A stretch of 64,000 bases of DNA, from contig NC_054534.1 in assembly GCF_017654505.1 (NCBI RefSeq), positions 26,830,689-26,894,688 on the forward strand, given 5' to 3'. This DNA comes from Polyodon spathula (taxonomy: Eukaryota; Chordata; Actinopteri; Acipenseriformes; Polyodontidae). The first letter of the stretch is position 1, and every line of letters starts with the position of its first letter. The notes under the pieces are model-generated. The model did no database searches. It was not told the DNA's origin and saw only the letters and a list, made by a program, of their open reading frames with translations. Of the stretch, positions 1 to 11,733 are shown piece by piece. The translations under genes and the position numbers were made by a program.

Positions 1-2030
1 CTGTAAAAAAAGAAATAAAAAGAAGAAATTCAGTTGTTGTGATCTTTTAGGATACATTTGTAATTTCAAGCTATCAACTATGTGTTTCCACTTCCCCCCT
101 GTAAGGTGTAGCTTTTTTTTAATTTATTTTTAAAATGTGAACATAAAGTGAACAGAATGGTATCTTACAATAGCAGTGGGATAAATTCTGCCCCCTGCAG
201 CCTCAGGGTCTCTCAAGGCATAGTCTTGATGATTCAGGTCAAGGTTCGTACTTAACACACTTAACTAGACCAGAACTTGAACTGGGCCTGGAATCATCAG
301 ATCTTTGACACGGTGGGTGGAGGGGTTGCTGTGATTATTCAAGAAGTAGTTAGATGGCACACTAGAAAAATGGTGCACTGAAAACAAATTGACCTAATTA
401 CATATTTTCCTTCCTAAGGATTTTGGATGATCCTCGCTGGAAATTCATCTATGAGAAATAGATGAAAGCTGAAATGAGTTAATGATTTACAGCTTACCCT
501 GATTCTTATAGTATCTTTTTTGTATTAGTGGGCAAAATAACCATGAGTCATCAGCCCAAAATGTGAGCAAAAACAAAAGTTATATAAAATTTATAAGTAA
601 ATAGTGTAACCCCCCCCTCAGCCATGTATTTGTTTATTGTGCATGGCTGGGGGTGCAGTATCTTATTGTAAATTATCTTTAATCAAAAGAATGGCATCAT
701 CTTATTAAGATATGTTAAATGTTACTGTCACTTATCCTATGAGAAACGATATGTGCCAGTCTGTCTGTGAATTGTGCAGGATACTGCAAAGTAAACAGTA
801 AGGACATGCATGCTAAACCCCTGTCCACCTGACATGCCCTAAGATGTTGTTTAAAACATCCATGGAAAAGCAAGCATATTTTTCACAAAGAGAAAACCTT
901 ATGTAGTAATTAAGTTAAAGACAAGGACATGTGAATGTTCTAAAGCATTAATACATTATCTTCTATAGCACCACACTGACTGCAGCGGTGCTGTAATTTA
1001 GATTGAATCCAGTTCTCATTAGTGTTAAACCTAGTTAAACTGAGAACCACTAACAAAAAAATAGAATTTCCTTTTTTGGGGGTTTAAAACTACCACTGCC
1101 AATGTCAGAAACCTTATATTAATGCCAGTGTTGAAACACCGAGAGCCAAGCATTGGGGGCAGGAGGTTGGCGTTCAATAAAGAACGGCCTCTTTTTTTTT
1201 TTTTTTTTTAATAATAATGAATTCATACAGAAATACACATTCAAAATGTATAGCAGCTTGAAATAGGTGTCAGATAATGGACTGCACATTTCCACTGAGA
1301 AGTGCAACTACAGATTGATAGAATGTTTTTATTTTTTTGATAATTTCATTTTTTATTTTTGATCCAAAAAGACATTACATTTTTACTTACTGATGTTGCC
1401 GGGCTGTTCCGCATAGTATTCTCTCTTGTCCAGAGTGCTTTATCATCTGCATCTATATTCTGTTGATTTTTAAATGTAAATGTGTCGAAGGAAATGCTGT
1501 CCTTTGAAGAGTGAGACATCTGATTTATAGAGGTCTGACTTTTAAGTGATTGTAAAACAGTTTTCAGCAATGCCAAAATACACAATTTCCTGACTACTCA
1601 TTTCATATATGTCACGTAGAAGCTACGTTCTGTATTTTAGCTACAATGGAACCCAACAAATTAACAAAGTTGCATTATGTTTTCTGTCTTTTTACTTGCT
1701 TGTGGTGTTGCTGCCTTCATTTGCTTTTTAAATATACACTGCCCTACGTGGAAGCGCTAAATGGAACTGTCTCTTTTTCAAATGTGTTTTGAACACACTG
1801 CTTTCTGGCACGGGTGCACTTTGAGAAAGGAAGTAGCTATCTCAATTTTTTTTTTGGTCTATTGTAAAAGTAACATTTAATAATGCCAAATATGATTTCG
1901 TAAACCAGAGGCTTTCAATATCAACGTGTTGGCTTAAGTGTCATTGGCTGTAGTGTTGAATTCTGAACTTTTTTTTTCAATAAATACTGCAGATGTGAGA
2001 TGGTGCTGTTTGTCTTTTTTTTTTTGAAGG
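1..2030 (+). other. Possible 3'UTR of an upstream gene
   Basis: No coding exon is visible here. The stretch is AT-rich and low in recognisable repeats, and ends with AATAAA at about 1979-1984 followed by a T/GT-rich tract, which is the layout of a vertebrate cleavage and polyadenylation site on the + strand. By remembered human synteny the next gene upstream of TMEM150C is SCD5 in the same orientation, so this could be its 3'UTR. That identification is inference; the sequence shows only a plausible poly(A) site. Confidence 0.3.
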
Positions 2031-2761
2031 GTGTGTGAATTCAAATTTAAATTGTGAAGGGTGTACTAGAACTGTGTAGGTGGACGTTTTGTTTTTCAAA
2101 TTCATGAGTTGCTTTGATGATTGGATGAGTGAAATGTTTTTTTTTTTTTTTTTTTTTATATGGTTTGCTCAACGTTTTTAATGTATGTTTTCAAAAATAT
2201 GTATTTCCATCCCAATGCAAATGACCTGTCAGTATCTGTAAAAGTGATTTTGTGAGTTGCAGATAAATGCAAAGGAGACAATGGGATTATTGCTGCACTG
2301 TGGAGTGGTTGAATAAGGAAGAATCACTGCAGGATCCAGGGTGTCTCACCTTGGCATGCTGGTCACACACACCGCAGGTTCTTCCATTGGGAAGATCACA
2401 GTGAAGCTCTTCACTCTCACAAGGAACAAGTGTCTAACTGTGCTGATGATGGGTCCCAGGGCAGCTTGCAAAGATGGGGGGGTGGGGGGAGCTCTATTTT
2501 AAACTGACAAAATCCCACAGACAAGAAGAATCTTTAAAAATGAATATTTCTCTCTGGCCCAAGGACGACATTCAAATGGGTTTGTAATCAGAGCAGCAGG
2601 GTGAAAAATATCCTGAGGTTGTCTTGTGGAGTCTCAGTTTAAACAAGCCCATACATTGCCCTTCCTATGCAGACTGTATGATTTATAGGCACCTGCACTG
2701 TATACGTTTGTAGACATTTATGCTTGGTAGATAAAAAATCCAATTTACAGCTATTTCCATC
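2031..2761. other. Intergenic, no gene seen
   Basis: I see no exon, RNA gene or intact mobile element. The stretch has a T tract near 2138-2157 and otherwise unremarkable sequence up to the solo LTR. Confidence 0.5.
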
Positions 2762-3152
2762 TGTGACAGGGTCTTCCTCGGGTCACACGTGTATTCAAGC
2801 ATACAGAGAGACAGAGGTGGTGTTGAAACGCCGGCACAGGCTCGCAGGATTTATTAACAAAAACAGAAAACTTAAGTAAAATAAAGGCGGTCATGTGACG
2901 TTACCAGCGATGGTAACTCACAGAGGACAAATACAGCAAACTGTACAAAAGTGCAAAATAAAACACAATACCCCAAACTATACCTCAAAAGATGCCGTGA
3001 AAACGACAGGCCTTACAGCAGCCCCGATAACAACGATCGCTGTGCTTTTATACTGACACTCCGTTGACACGCCCACCTGCCTGCTGGAACAGCTGATTGC
3101 TTTCAGCTGCTGCTCCACGCGGACGGGTAATCGTCCCCAGCGGAGCGCCACA
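2762..3152 (-). mobile_element. Solo LTR (Gypsy-like), antisense
   Basis: Read on the minus strand, this 391-bp block begins TGTGGC and ends TGTCACA, so it has LTR-type TG...CA ends. It contains a TATAAAAG box and an AATAAA signal in the expected order. Part of it (the GGTAAC-GTCACATGAC region and the 3' third) clearly matches the + strand block at 26170-26718, so both belong to one family. No internal region adjoins it, hence solo. I could not find a matching 5-bp target duplication in the flanks. Confidence 0.6.
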
Positions 3153-4706
3153 GCAGCTAAACAATTAAATCAGTATTAACAATTAACACAAAAACATACA
3201 ATAGACTACATATTTAATTGTGCAAGGCTTACGCTTTGCCACACCATCATACAGAGGACCTGTTTGATAATTAAATATATAAAACAATGCAACAAAGAGG
3301 CTCCACATTTAAGCTTTTTGTACATAATAATTACCGGTCTTTCTGGCTCTTGGCCTGACATATCGCTTTTGTTATAATCAAAACTGGTTTTATCCAAGGA
3401 CCCATATAAAGGTATTTGCACAGTGGTTTATACATTTTACTAATGCAGTACACAATGGATGCATCTACGAAAGGTTACCATGCATTACTATGGGTTTAAC
3501 ATGCTTTAACACACCTATCTGCTCTTTACCGTATTTTCCACTATGATTTACAACACTTTATTTTGCTTTTACCATGGCACATTTTCATGAGTGGAAAACG
3601 AATCTACTGGCACAAAAAAGGACTAATGTTCCAGTCCCGCTATCCCTTGACCACAATAAAGGTTTTACAACAAAAGGTGTGACAACTGCTTATCCTTTCA
3701 TTGCATCCCCAAATTCCCCATTACAATGGTGTCAATTCCAAAATAGATTCCAAGACTAGCAGATAATGCGTAATCACGCAAACAGACATGTAGTTTATGT
3801 AGGACTCTGTACTGTTAACATACATGGGGTCACGTCCAAAGCTTTGCCCAATAGTAGTTAGAGCTGAAGCACGTACACTTGGTGGCACAATCTCCAATAA
3901 TCATTTGATTTCCAGCCTCAGCAGAGCTATTCACACTGGTGCATAATGACATATTTCTAATAATTACTGTACAGTAATTTTGTCTGGCATTTCTGTACAG
4001 TTTCTATGTAAGGCCCAAAGAGTGCTTTCTAAGAGGAATGCTTAAAAAATATTGAAGAGTCAAGAGCCTAGTCCGAATCATCTTTTTATGATGTTGTTTT
4101 GGAAATTTAAACACATTGGATCCTTTTATGAAGCAATTTGCAGAAAGGAATAACACAAAGCTTGCTTGTCCTCCCTGCTTTCCTGTCTCTGTTCAAGGTG
4201 TTCAGCAATTGTGTAGCACAAATAGTTAATTAAGCAATAATATCCTCCACATCAGGAATTACCATTGGACTGGAGTAATGAGCCCAGACTGGTCCATAAT
4301 CTCTTGTAAAGCCAAATGTGGACTGCACAGTGTAATAGTATCGTGGTGATTGTTTCCAGTTACAAGCACAGTAAAATAGTCAGATGGAAAAACAGCAGTG
4401 CTGTTTGTGAAGCTTGCAAACCAAAAAAAAAAAAAGACATTATTTTAAGTAACTCCATAGAAATGACTTTTACGTGATTAGGAAATATGAGCAGGATACA
4501 AATAGTCCATTCATTGAAAAGTTCTTTAAATAGAAAAAGACAAGTGAGGAAACCATCTTGTGTTTATCCAGGCATGGACACAAGTCAAAGGCTGTCAGCA
4601 TCCTCCCCGATACAAACCTATTACAAGAGTTATAAAAGCAAATGCAAACTTTAACTTATTTAAGTACCTCATTCATACTTCCTCTTTCAGCCTAAGGCTT
4701 TGGAGG

Positions 4707-4708
<2 letters not shown>

Positions 4709-4763
<55 letters not shown>

Positions 4764-4764
4764 T
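4709..4764. repeat. (TAA)n microsatellite
   Basis: A perfect TAA trinucleotide tract of about 17 units. An apparent poly-isoleucine frame across it is an artefact. Confidence 0.95.
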
Positions 4765-5174
4765 AAAAAATGAAAACTGCAATATACAAGTGTTCCTTTG
4801 CTTTCATATATTAGTGAAATATAATTGTCTGAAAAGGAATTAAATTTAGACCACGGATAACATTTTAAGAATTGTTAAAATGAACTGAAGAAAATGTGTA
4901 TGTTACAGAAACAGTGTGGGCACAGAACGGCATGCAAAGTAGCCTTTTTTTCAATTTTTTCAATTTTTTTTTTTTTTTTTTAAGAATCTATTGCAATGTA
5001 TTTTGATGAAATCCAAAATATGTTTTAGAATTCTGTCCTCTATAAAATATATCTTGTATTCTTGTAGGAATGTACTGCAATATATTTTGAATGGTTTCTG
5101 AAATATATGAGAATATATTTAAAAATATATTGCACTATACAGCATATATTTAGGAAAGAGATGACAATATATTA

Positions 5175-5177
<3 letters not shown>

Positions 5178-5241
<64 letters not shown>
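5178..5241. repeat. (AT)n microsatellite
   Basis: An uninterrupted AT dinucleotide tract of about 31 units, with AT-rich flanks containing further short ATAT runs. Confidence 0.95.
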
Positions 5242-5242
<1 letters not shown>

Positions 5243-5778
5243 TTGTATATTATATATACTGCAATATATAATTTTTCTGTATGGGTAGAAACAATAGTAA
5301 GCATCCTTCCACCAAAAAGTAAAAGCTGGACGAGTATAAATGCTTAATACAGTTGTTGGCATGATCTGCAATGCTTCGTTGTGTCTTAAGAGGTTGATAA
5401 TAGGTGCTCAGTTGGCAGGTGCGTCTTGTTCTTAGTATTTCAGATGGCATAAATTAAAGGCCGTTATCACTGAGGAATCGTTAATGAAGCATAACACAGG
5501 AATGTGATAGCTAGTCATTAAGAAACAGTAGTTTTTTTTTTTTGTTTTTTTTTTAATGCCTACCTTATAGTTTTACAGAATCCCTAAAGAACTCCCATTA
5601 AGTCCTATTTAAATGTCATGGTACACTGCAACGCGTTGTCTACAGAGGATGGGAAATGCAACTCATATATATATATATCAACAATGTTATTAGTCGCGTA
5701 GGGCACTGCTCATTTACACAAATACATACCACATACCTTAGTTGTTATATTTTTTTGTCCAGTCCCTAGTAGAAAACC

Positions 5779-5779
<1 letters not shown>

Positions 5780-5837
<58 letters not shown>

Positions 5838-5838
5838 T
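5780..5838. repeat. (AAT)n microsatellite
   Basis: A perfect AAT trinucleotide tract of about 19 units. Confidence 0.95.
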
Positions 5839-6238
5839 GACCTCTGTAGCGTAATGCTGAGGAACGAAGCTGTTTGTTTTTATATATGTAACACTTAATT
5901 AAAGGCGCAATGTGTGAAATTAATTTACCTGAAATGACCAGGTATCTTAGTCTGAGTCGCTTGCTCAGTCAGTTTGCATAAAACAAAACGATTTCTATTC
6001 TCTCAAACACAGCCTATGCAGAAGCCGAATTTCTAAATATTACGTTTGTCGAGCATCTTTGCCAACAGTGCAGTGTTAATCTTCTGTGATACCTCCTCTC
6101 GGTATTAGTAAACACGCCGGAGAATGTAGCGAGGTATGGAACTAAGAAGAAGGAGAGAAGACGTACCGCCTACGCAATTGTTTTAAATACATTACTTCAG
6201 TGTGTATATAGTACAAAGGGAAAAGTAGCGTCTTTTCT

Positions 6239-6340
6239 AATGAAACACAGCACTGCGTATTCCTTCTACCTCGACAAATACATGAGCAGCCTGAACAAAA
6301 CCAAGAAAAAGACAAATCGCACGCCCAAGGACTTCAGAGA
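6239..6340 (+). CDS. Orphan exon candidate, possible TMEM150C 5' exon
   Basis: An ATG at 6239 opens 34 codons of balanced, non-repetitive composition (MKHSTAYSFYLDKY...TPKDFRE) that end exactly at a donor-like GAG|gtatgg. I do not recognise the peptide. Spliced to the first TMEM150C coding exon, whose acceptor lies at about 14501, this frame would not be the TMEM150C frame, so at most it would be a 5'UTR exon with an overlapping upstream frame. It could also be the first exon of an unrelated transcript or chance. There is no hit to any family I know. Confidence 0.25.
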
Positions 6341-6640
6341 GGTATGGCTTTGTTTCTAGCGATCACCTCACAGGCGAGCACAGCGGTAGGGGAGACGAGA
6401 TATTACAGGAAACTTGTACTCCATTTTAAAAACGGCATGTTCGCCTTTTCTGCAAGGGTTATATAAGTTATACTGCGTATGAGTGCACACTAACTGTATA
6501 TTATGGATGACACTGTGACTGTTTTATGCGTAGTCTATTCGGCTTTTTATACATGAAAGATGGCTAGAATTAGCTGGATTCATGGCCACTCAGATCCTTT
6601 ACCTTAACAAATATTGTCCAGGTGAATCAATTGTAGTTTA

Positions 6641-6642
<2 letters not shown>

Positions 6643-6701
<59 letters not shown>

Positions 6702-6703
6702 TA
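6643..6703. repeat. (ATT)n microsatellite
   Basis: A perfect ATT tract of about 20 units. Confidence 0.95.
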
Positions 6704-7323
6704 GAATATGAATATTGAATATGACATAGAAATGGCAACTAGCTTATTTTATGATACAGGTATTGTCACAATAGATTTTTTTTTTTGTTACTGGTATGTA
6801 TTACATTTAATTAAAGGGTTCTGTGCCATACATTTAAAAATATTATATATTGATTGGTGGGAATAATGTCTGGTATAGCCTTCCTTGCAGGGCGGAATTT
6901 GGTGTGCTGTGATGACTGATCGACAGCGCTCTGACTCACGGTGCAGGATGGGTGACCACCTTTTCGAAATGCACATAGGGGTCACTAGCCATTTTTTTAT
7001 GAGGGTGGTATTGTATATATTTACATATTTTTATACTGTATATTTAATAACAGTATTTGAAAATTAAATATCAATTATCAACTTTGAATTCATTTTAACA
7101 ACGTTTTTCAACTTAATATCCAGTTCTAAAATGTTTTCTACATAATGTCTAAAAAACTCTAGTTGAATCATTTGCACCTTTCCTAATCCACGTGTATGAC
7201 CGTTGTAAGATGCGTTTTTAAATACATCGGTGCTCTGCATCCCTCAGTAGCAAGTGACTTCACTTGGTGCTCATCTGTGAGGGGAATTTAACAGCAGCTT
7301 GGTGAATCAACATAACTGATGAT

Positions 7324-7324
7324 G

Positions 7325-7387
<63 letters not shown>
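7324..7387. repeat. (AAT)n microsatellite
   Basis: A perfect AAT tract of about 21 units. On the minus strand it creates a false poly-leucine frame. Confidence 0.95.
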
Positions 7388-8027
7388 GAAAGGTTGTTGT
7401 TTTGCAAGGAGCGTATGTCGGGTTTATGACTTCGTGTGGGATTACTGCCTGTTGCTGCCTTCCCCCGTGCACTCTACAGTATTAATGAATACTTTCAAAT
7501 ACAGTTCGCCCACTTTTCGCAACCTTGTAACATATCTGTTTGAAGTATAAAATGACAAATGACATACTCGGTAAAAAAAAAAAAAAAATCTGTTCGCTCG
7601 CTCGTATCGAATTCTTGTACGTCACCAGCTCAGTCGGCTGTTCTGGATAAGTTGGCAAATGTGATAATGTTTATCAATATGTTTATTAGCGCTATTATAT
7701 ATTTATTGAAAATACACAACTCCATACCCATTTTCAAAAGATTCGGCGTCTCTGAATCTACAATTAAATTGATAATATATCTCTGTACAAGACAGACTTC
7801 CACAGTGGGAGCAGCCGTTTTGGTTTTGCTGCAGTTCTCCGACTGTCGACCCCTGTGAATCCGCTGCTTCAGCGGTCACTCACCGATGAATTTAACAACA
7901 GTTCGTTGAGCACCCTAACCGATTCCTCTCTTAAACTGAACAGGTGCTTACATTTTGTCTTTGGTGCAGTAGGCCGTATAGGGTACAGTACTCCTTCTTT
8001 TACCTTCGTAAAACTGGGGTTGTACGG

Positions 8028-9275
8028 ACAGAATGGAGAATTGCAAACGTAATACCGATCCACAGGGAGACAAAACTGAAACAGGTAACTACAGACCAAT
8101 AAGCCTGACTTCTATTATATGTAAAGATTCAAAATGGAAAATGACCTATGTGGTAACGGTATCCTGGGAGAAAGTTAGCATGGTTTTAGGAAAAGGAGAT
8201 TGTGTTTAAGAAACCTGTTTGACTTTTTTGAGGGTGCAATATCGACAATGGATAACTGTAAAGCACATGACATGGTTAATTTCGATTTCCAGAAAGCTTT
8301 TGACAAAGTCCCGCATAAAAGATTAATTCTTAAACTGAACGCAGTAGGGATTCAAGGAAATGCATGCACATGGATTATGGAGTGGTTAACATGTAGAAAA
8401 CAGAAATTACTGATTAGAGGAGTGTAATAACCCGAGATCCAAGATGCAAGAGTATAACTTTAATCACAGTGTCTTTATTAGAACAATCTCTGTTGAAACC
8501 TACACATTAGTGTTTTCTAAGGACTTCCTCGACCCACGGTATCCTAGGTAGAGGGTAAGTATGTAGGGCGCTACTGACCTCTAGTGGCTTAACTTGAACT
8601 GCATTATATACATACACCTTCACATTACTACAAGGAGAAACCTCAAAATGGATCAAGGAAACCAGTGGAGTACCACAGGGATCAGTATTAGGTCCTCTGC
8701 TATTCCTAATCTACATTAATGACTTAGATTCTGGTATAGTAAGCAAACTTGTTAAATTTGCAGATGATACAAAAACAGGAGTGGCAACATTGTTGCAGCA
8801 GTAAAGGTCATTCAAAATGATCTAGACAAGATTCAGAACTGGGCAGGCATATGGCAAATGACATTTAATAGAGAAAAGTGTAAGCTACTGCATGCAGGCA
8901 ACAAAAAATGTACATTATAAATATTGTATGGGAGATACTGAAATTGAAGAAGGAATCTATGACAAAGATCTAGGAGTTTATGTTGACTCAGAAATGTCTT
9001 CATCTAGACAATGTGGGAAAGCTATAAAAAGGCTAACAAGATGCTTGGATATATAGTGAAAAGTGTTGAATTTAAATCAAGGGAAGTAATGTTAAAACTT
9101 TACAATGCATTAGTAAGACCTCATCTAGAATAGTGTGTTCAGTTCTGGTCACCTCGCTACAAAAAGGATATTGCTGTGCTAGAAAGAGTGCAAAGAAGAG
9201 CGACCAGAATTATCCCAGGTTTAAAAGGCATGTCATATGCAGACAGGCTAAAATAATTTAATCTATTTAGTCTTA
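8028..9275 (+). mobile_element. LINE copy A, 5' part (CR1/L2-type RT)
   Basis: Decayed reverse transcriptase of a CR1/L2-type non-LTR retrotransposon. Recognisable blocks in order are GNYRPISLTS, a finger/palm block with FQKAFDKVPH (about 8284-8320), SGVPQGSVLGPLLFLIYIND (about 8665-8724), the catalytic FADDT (about 8757-8771), and the C-terminal block EEGIYDKDLGVYVDSEMS through KGMSYADR. Several stops and frameshifts break it, so it is a pseudogene-grade copy. It is interrupted at 8423-8632 by a short solo LTR and at 9276 by LINE copy B. Its 3' end resumes at about 13090. The 5' end, with endonuclease and ORF1, is missing, as is usual for 5'-truncated LINEs. Confidence 0.85.
8423..8632 (-). 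mobile_element. 210-bp solo LTR with 5-bp TSD
   Basis: An insertion inside the RT frame of LINE copy A. It starts TGTAATAAC and ends ATTACTACA, imperfect inverted ends of TG...CA type, and is flanked by aggag at 8418-8422 and again at 8633-8637. The RT protein blocks on either side are adjacent in the family, so the insertion is inferred independently from the host element. TTTATT on the + strand suggests the poly(A) signal reads on the minus strand. The length is short for an LTR. I do not recognise the family. Confidence 0.8.
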
Positions 9276-9336
9276 AGAACATAAGAAAGTTTACAAACGA
9301 GAGGAGGCCATGCAGCCCATCTTGCTCGTTTGGTTG

Positions 9337-9972
9337 TTAGTAGTTTATTGATCCCAAAATCTCATCAAGCAGCTTCTTGAAGGATCCCAGGGTGTCAGCT
9401 TCAACAACATTACTGGGGAGTTGATTCCAGACCCTCACAATTCTCTGTGTAAATAGGTGCCTCCTATTTTCTGTTCGGAATGCCCCTTTGTCTAATCTCC
9501 ATTTGTGACCCCTGGTCCTTGTTTCTTTTTTCAGGCTAAAAAAGTCCCTTGGGTCGACACTGTCAATACCTTTTAGAATTTTGAATGCTTGAATTAGGTC
9601 ACCATGTAGTCTTCTTTGTTCAAGACTGAACAGATTCAATTCTTTTATCCTGTCTGCATATGACATGCCTTTTAAGCCCGGAGTAATTCTGGTCGCTCTT
9701 CTTTGCACTCTTTCTAGAGCGGCAATATCTTTTTTATAGCGAGGTGATCAGAACTGCACACAATATTCAAGATGAGGTCTTACTAGTGCATTGTACTGTT
9801 TTAACATTACTTCCCTTGATTTAAATTCAACACTTTTCACAATGTATCCGAGCATCTTGTTAGCCTTTTTTATAGCTTCCCCACATTGTCTAGATGAAGA
9901 CATTTCTGAGTCAACAAAAACTCCTAGGTCTTTTTCATAGATTCCTTCTCCAATTTCAGTATCTCTTTGCAA
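9337..9972 (-). pseudogene. LINE B ORF2, C-terminal part
   Basis: Two minus-strand frames (9972-9748 and 9708-9337) give the CR1/L2 post-RT region: a DLGVFVDSEMS block, [26 protein letters not shown], and a C-terminal RHLFTQRIVRVWNQLP block. A small disruption at about 9710-9747 separates the frames. The upstream RT palm with the catalytic aspartates is absent, because the sequence passes directly from the finger region (ending ...IMDNC) into the EKDLGV region at about 9972. Confidence 0.85.
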
Positions 9973-10513
9973 TTATCCATTATCGATGTTGCATCCTCAA
10001 AAAAATCAAGCAAGTTAGTTAGACACGATCTCCCTTTCCTAAAACCATGTTGACTGTCTCCCAGGACCCTGTTACCATATAGGTAATTTTCCATTTTGGA
10101 TCTTATTATAGTTTCCATAAGTTTGCATATAATAGAAGTCAGGCTTACTGGTCTGTAGTTACCTGGTTCAGTTTTGTTTCCCTTTTTGTGGGTCGGTATT
10201 ACGTTTGCAATTTTCCAGCCTGTCGGTACCACCCCTTTCCAGCCTGTCGGTACCACCCCTGTGTCAAGAGACTACTGCATGATCTTGGTTAGCGGTTTGT
10301 AAATTACTTCTTTCATTTCTTTGAGTACTACTGGGAGGATCTCATCCGGCCCAGGGGATTTGTTTATTTTAAGAGCTCCTAGTCCCTTTAACACTTCTGC
10401 CTCAGTTATGCTAAAGTTATTTAAAACTGGATAGGAACTGGATGACATGTGGGGCATGTTGTCAGTATCTTCCTTTGTAAAAACTTGTGAAAAGTAATCA
10501 TTTAATATATTTG
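9973..10513 (-). pseudogene. LINE B ORF2, RT N-terminal part
   Basis: Minus-strand frames at 10457-10272 (LGALKINKSPGPDEILP) and 10256-9973 (ANVIPTHKKG, GNYRPVSLTS, GDSQHGFRKGRSC) are the fingers of a CR1/L2 reverse transcriptase. A stop follows ...LTKIMQ at about 10270. The phrase VVPTGWK occurs twice in tandem at about 10205-10260, a 24-bp duplication. Both lesions are in a segment that is otherwise well preserved. Confidence 0.85.
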
Positions 10514-11569
10514 CTATTTTTTTTCTTCATCTACGATTTTGCCATTTGTATCTCTTAAACATTTAATCTCCTCTTTGAATGTTCGCTTGCTGTTGTAATA
10601 TTGGAAAAACATTTTGGAATTAGTTTTAGCTCCCTTAGCAATGTTCATTTCTATTTCTCTCTTGGCCTTTTTGACTTGTGTTTGCAGTTCTGTGTACTCT
10701 TTCTGTGTACTTTCTTTTTGGTCCTTTTTTAATGCTCTGTAAAGTGCCTTTTTTCGCTGAATTTTTTTTTTAATTGATCTATTAAACCATTTTGGCAATT
10801 TAGTTTTACATTTAGATTTGTCTACTTTAGGGATGTAATTGTTTTGCGCCTCTAGTACTACATTTTTGAAGAACAACCATCCTTCTTCTGTGGGTGTTTT
10901 CTCTATTTTACTCCAATCTACTTCTGTTAGTCTCTGTTTCATACCTTCATAGTTTGCTTTTCTAAAATTGTAAACCTTCGCTTTAGTCATTACTTTTGGG
11001 GTTTTAAAAAACACTTCAAATGAGACCATGTTGTGGTCTGAGTTTGCCAGTGGTTCTCTGACCTCTGTTTTAGTTATTCTGTCTTCGTTATTTGAAAAGA
11101 CTAAATCAAGGCATGCCTCCCCTCTAGTCGGTGCCTTGACAAATTGTGTTAGGAAGCAGTCATTTGTCATTTCCACCATTTCTATTTCATCCTTCGTGCT
11201 ACCCACCGGGTTTTCCCATTTTATTTGGGGGAAGTTGAAATCCCCCATTAGTATGGCTTCTCCTTTGCTACACGCATTTCTAATGTCATTGTATAACAGA
11301 TTATTGTGCTCACCGTCTGAATCTGGCGGTCTATAGCATGCTCCTATTATTATGCCCTTTGAATTTTTGTCCGTTATTCTGACCCATATTGATTCGGCTT
11401 TATTTTCTTTGTCCAGGTTTAACACCTGGGCTTCAAGACTGTTTCTTATGTATAGTGCTACCCCTCCTCCTCTTCTGTCCTGCCTGTCTTTCCTATACAG
11501 TGTATACCCACAAATATTATATTCGTCCCCATCACTCTCAGACAACCAAGTTTCTGTAACACCTATCAC
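10514..11569 (-). CDS. LINE B ORF2, APE endonuclease domain
   Basis: An open minus-strand frame of 351 codons from an internal Met. It carries the apurinic-like endonuclease of non-LTR retrotransposons: GVTETWL near the start, GGGVALYIR, YRPPDSDG, the MGDFNFP motif, LDLVFSN, and the terminal SDHNMVSFEV. The enzyme nicks target DNA to prime reverse transcription. The frame runs into a stop just after DEEKK in an A8 run at about 10524. The expected family sequence continues in another frame, so a one-base slip has truncated it. The true N-terminus probably lies upstream of 11569, toward 11730. Confidence 0.85.
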   Translation of the reverse strand: MIGVTETWLSESDGDEYNICGYTLYRKDRQDRRGGGVALYIRNSLEAQVLNLDKENKAESIWVRITDKNSKGIIIGACYRPPDSDGEHNNLLYNDIRNACSKGEAILMGDFNFPQIKWENPVGSTKDEIEMVEMTNDCFLTQFVKAPTRGEACLDLVFSNNEDRITKTEVREPLANSDHNMVSFEVFFKTPKVMTKAKVYNFRKANYEGMKQRLTEVDWSKIEKTPTEEGWLFFKNVVLEAQNNYIPKVDKSKCKTKLPKWFNRSIKKKIQRKKALYRALKKDQKESTQKEYTELQTQVKKAKREIEMNIAKGAKTNSKMFFQYYNSKRTFKEEIKCLRDTNGKIVDEEKK

Positions 11570-11733
11570 ATCATAGTTACCTGTTAGTGCAGTAGCTTCA
11601 AGTTCTAGAATTTTGTTTCTGATACTTCTAGCATTTAGATAAATACATTTAATGGTTGTCTTACCTGAGTTGTTGTTCTTGTTTTGATGCGGTCTCCCTT
11701 CTGTTTTTTTGTTGATTTCTCCCCCCTTCCTTT

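Larger units (their letters stand above)
3153..6238. other. Intergenic, microsatellite-rich
   Basis: I see no supportable gene. Open frames here are short and mostly translate simple repeats. The stretch holds a TAA tract, a long TA tract and an AAT tract, listed separately, set in AT-rich unique sequence. Confidence 0.5.
6341..8027. other. Intergenic with microsatellites
   Basis: No gene can be supported. Two trinucleotide tracts (listed) occur. The sequence 6885-6990 has a short open frame on both strands, but I find no motif or splice context for it. Confidence 0.5.

Noticed and set aside
4560..4766. Open frame with a poly-isoleucine end
   Set aside because: Its C-terminal third is just a translated TAA tract and the rest has no motif or splice context.
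10514..11576. + strand frames across the LINE endonuclease
   Set aside because: Shadows of the minus-strand endonuclease, without recognisable motifs.
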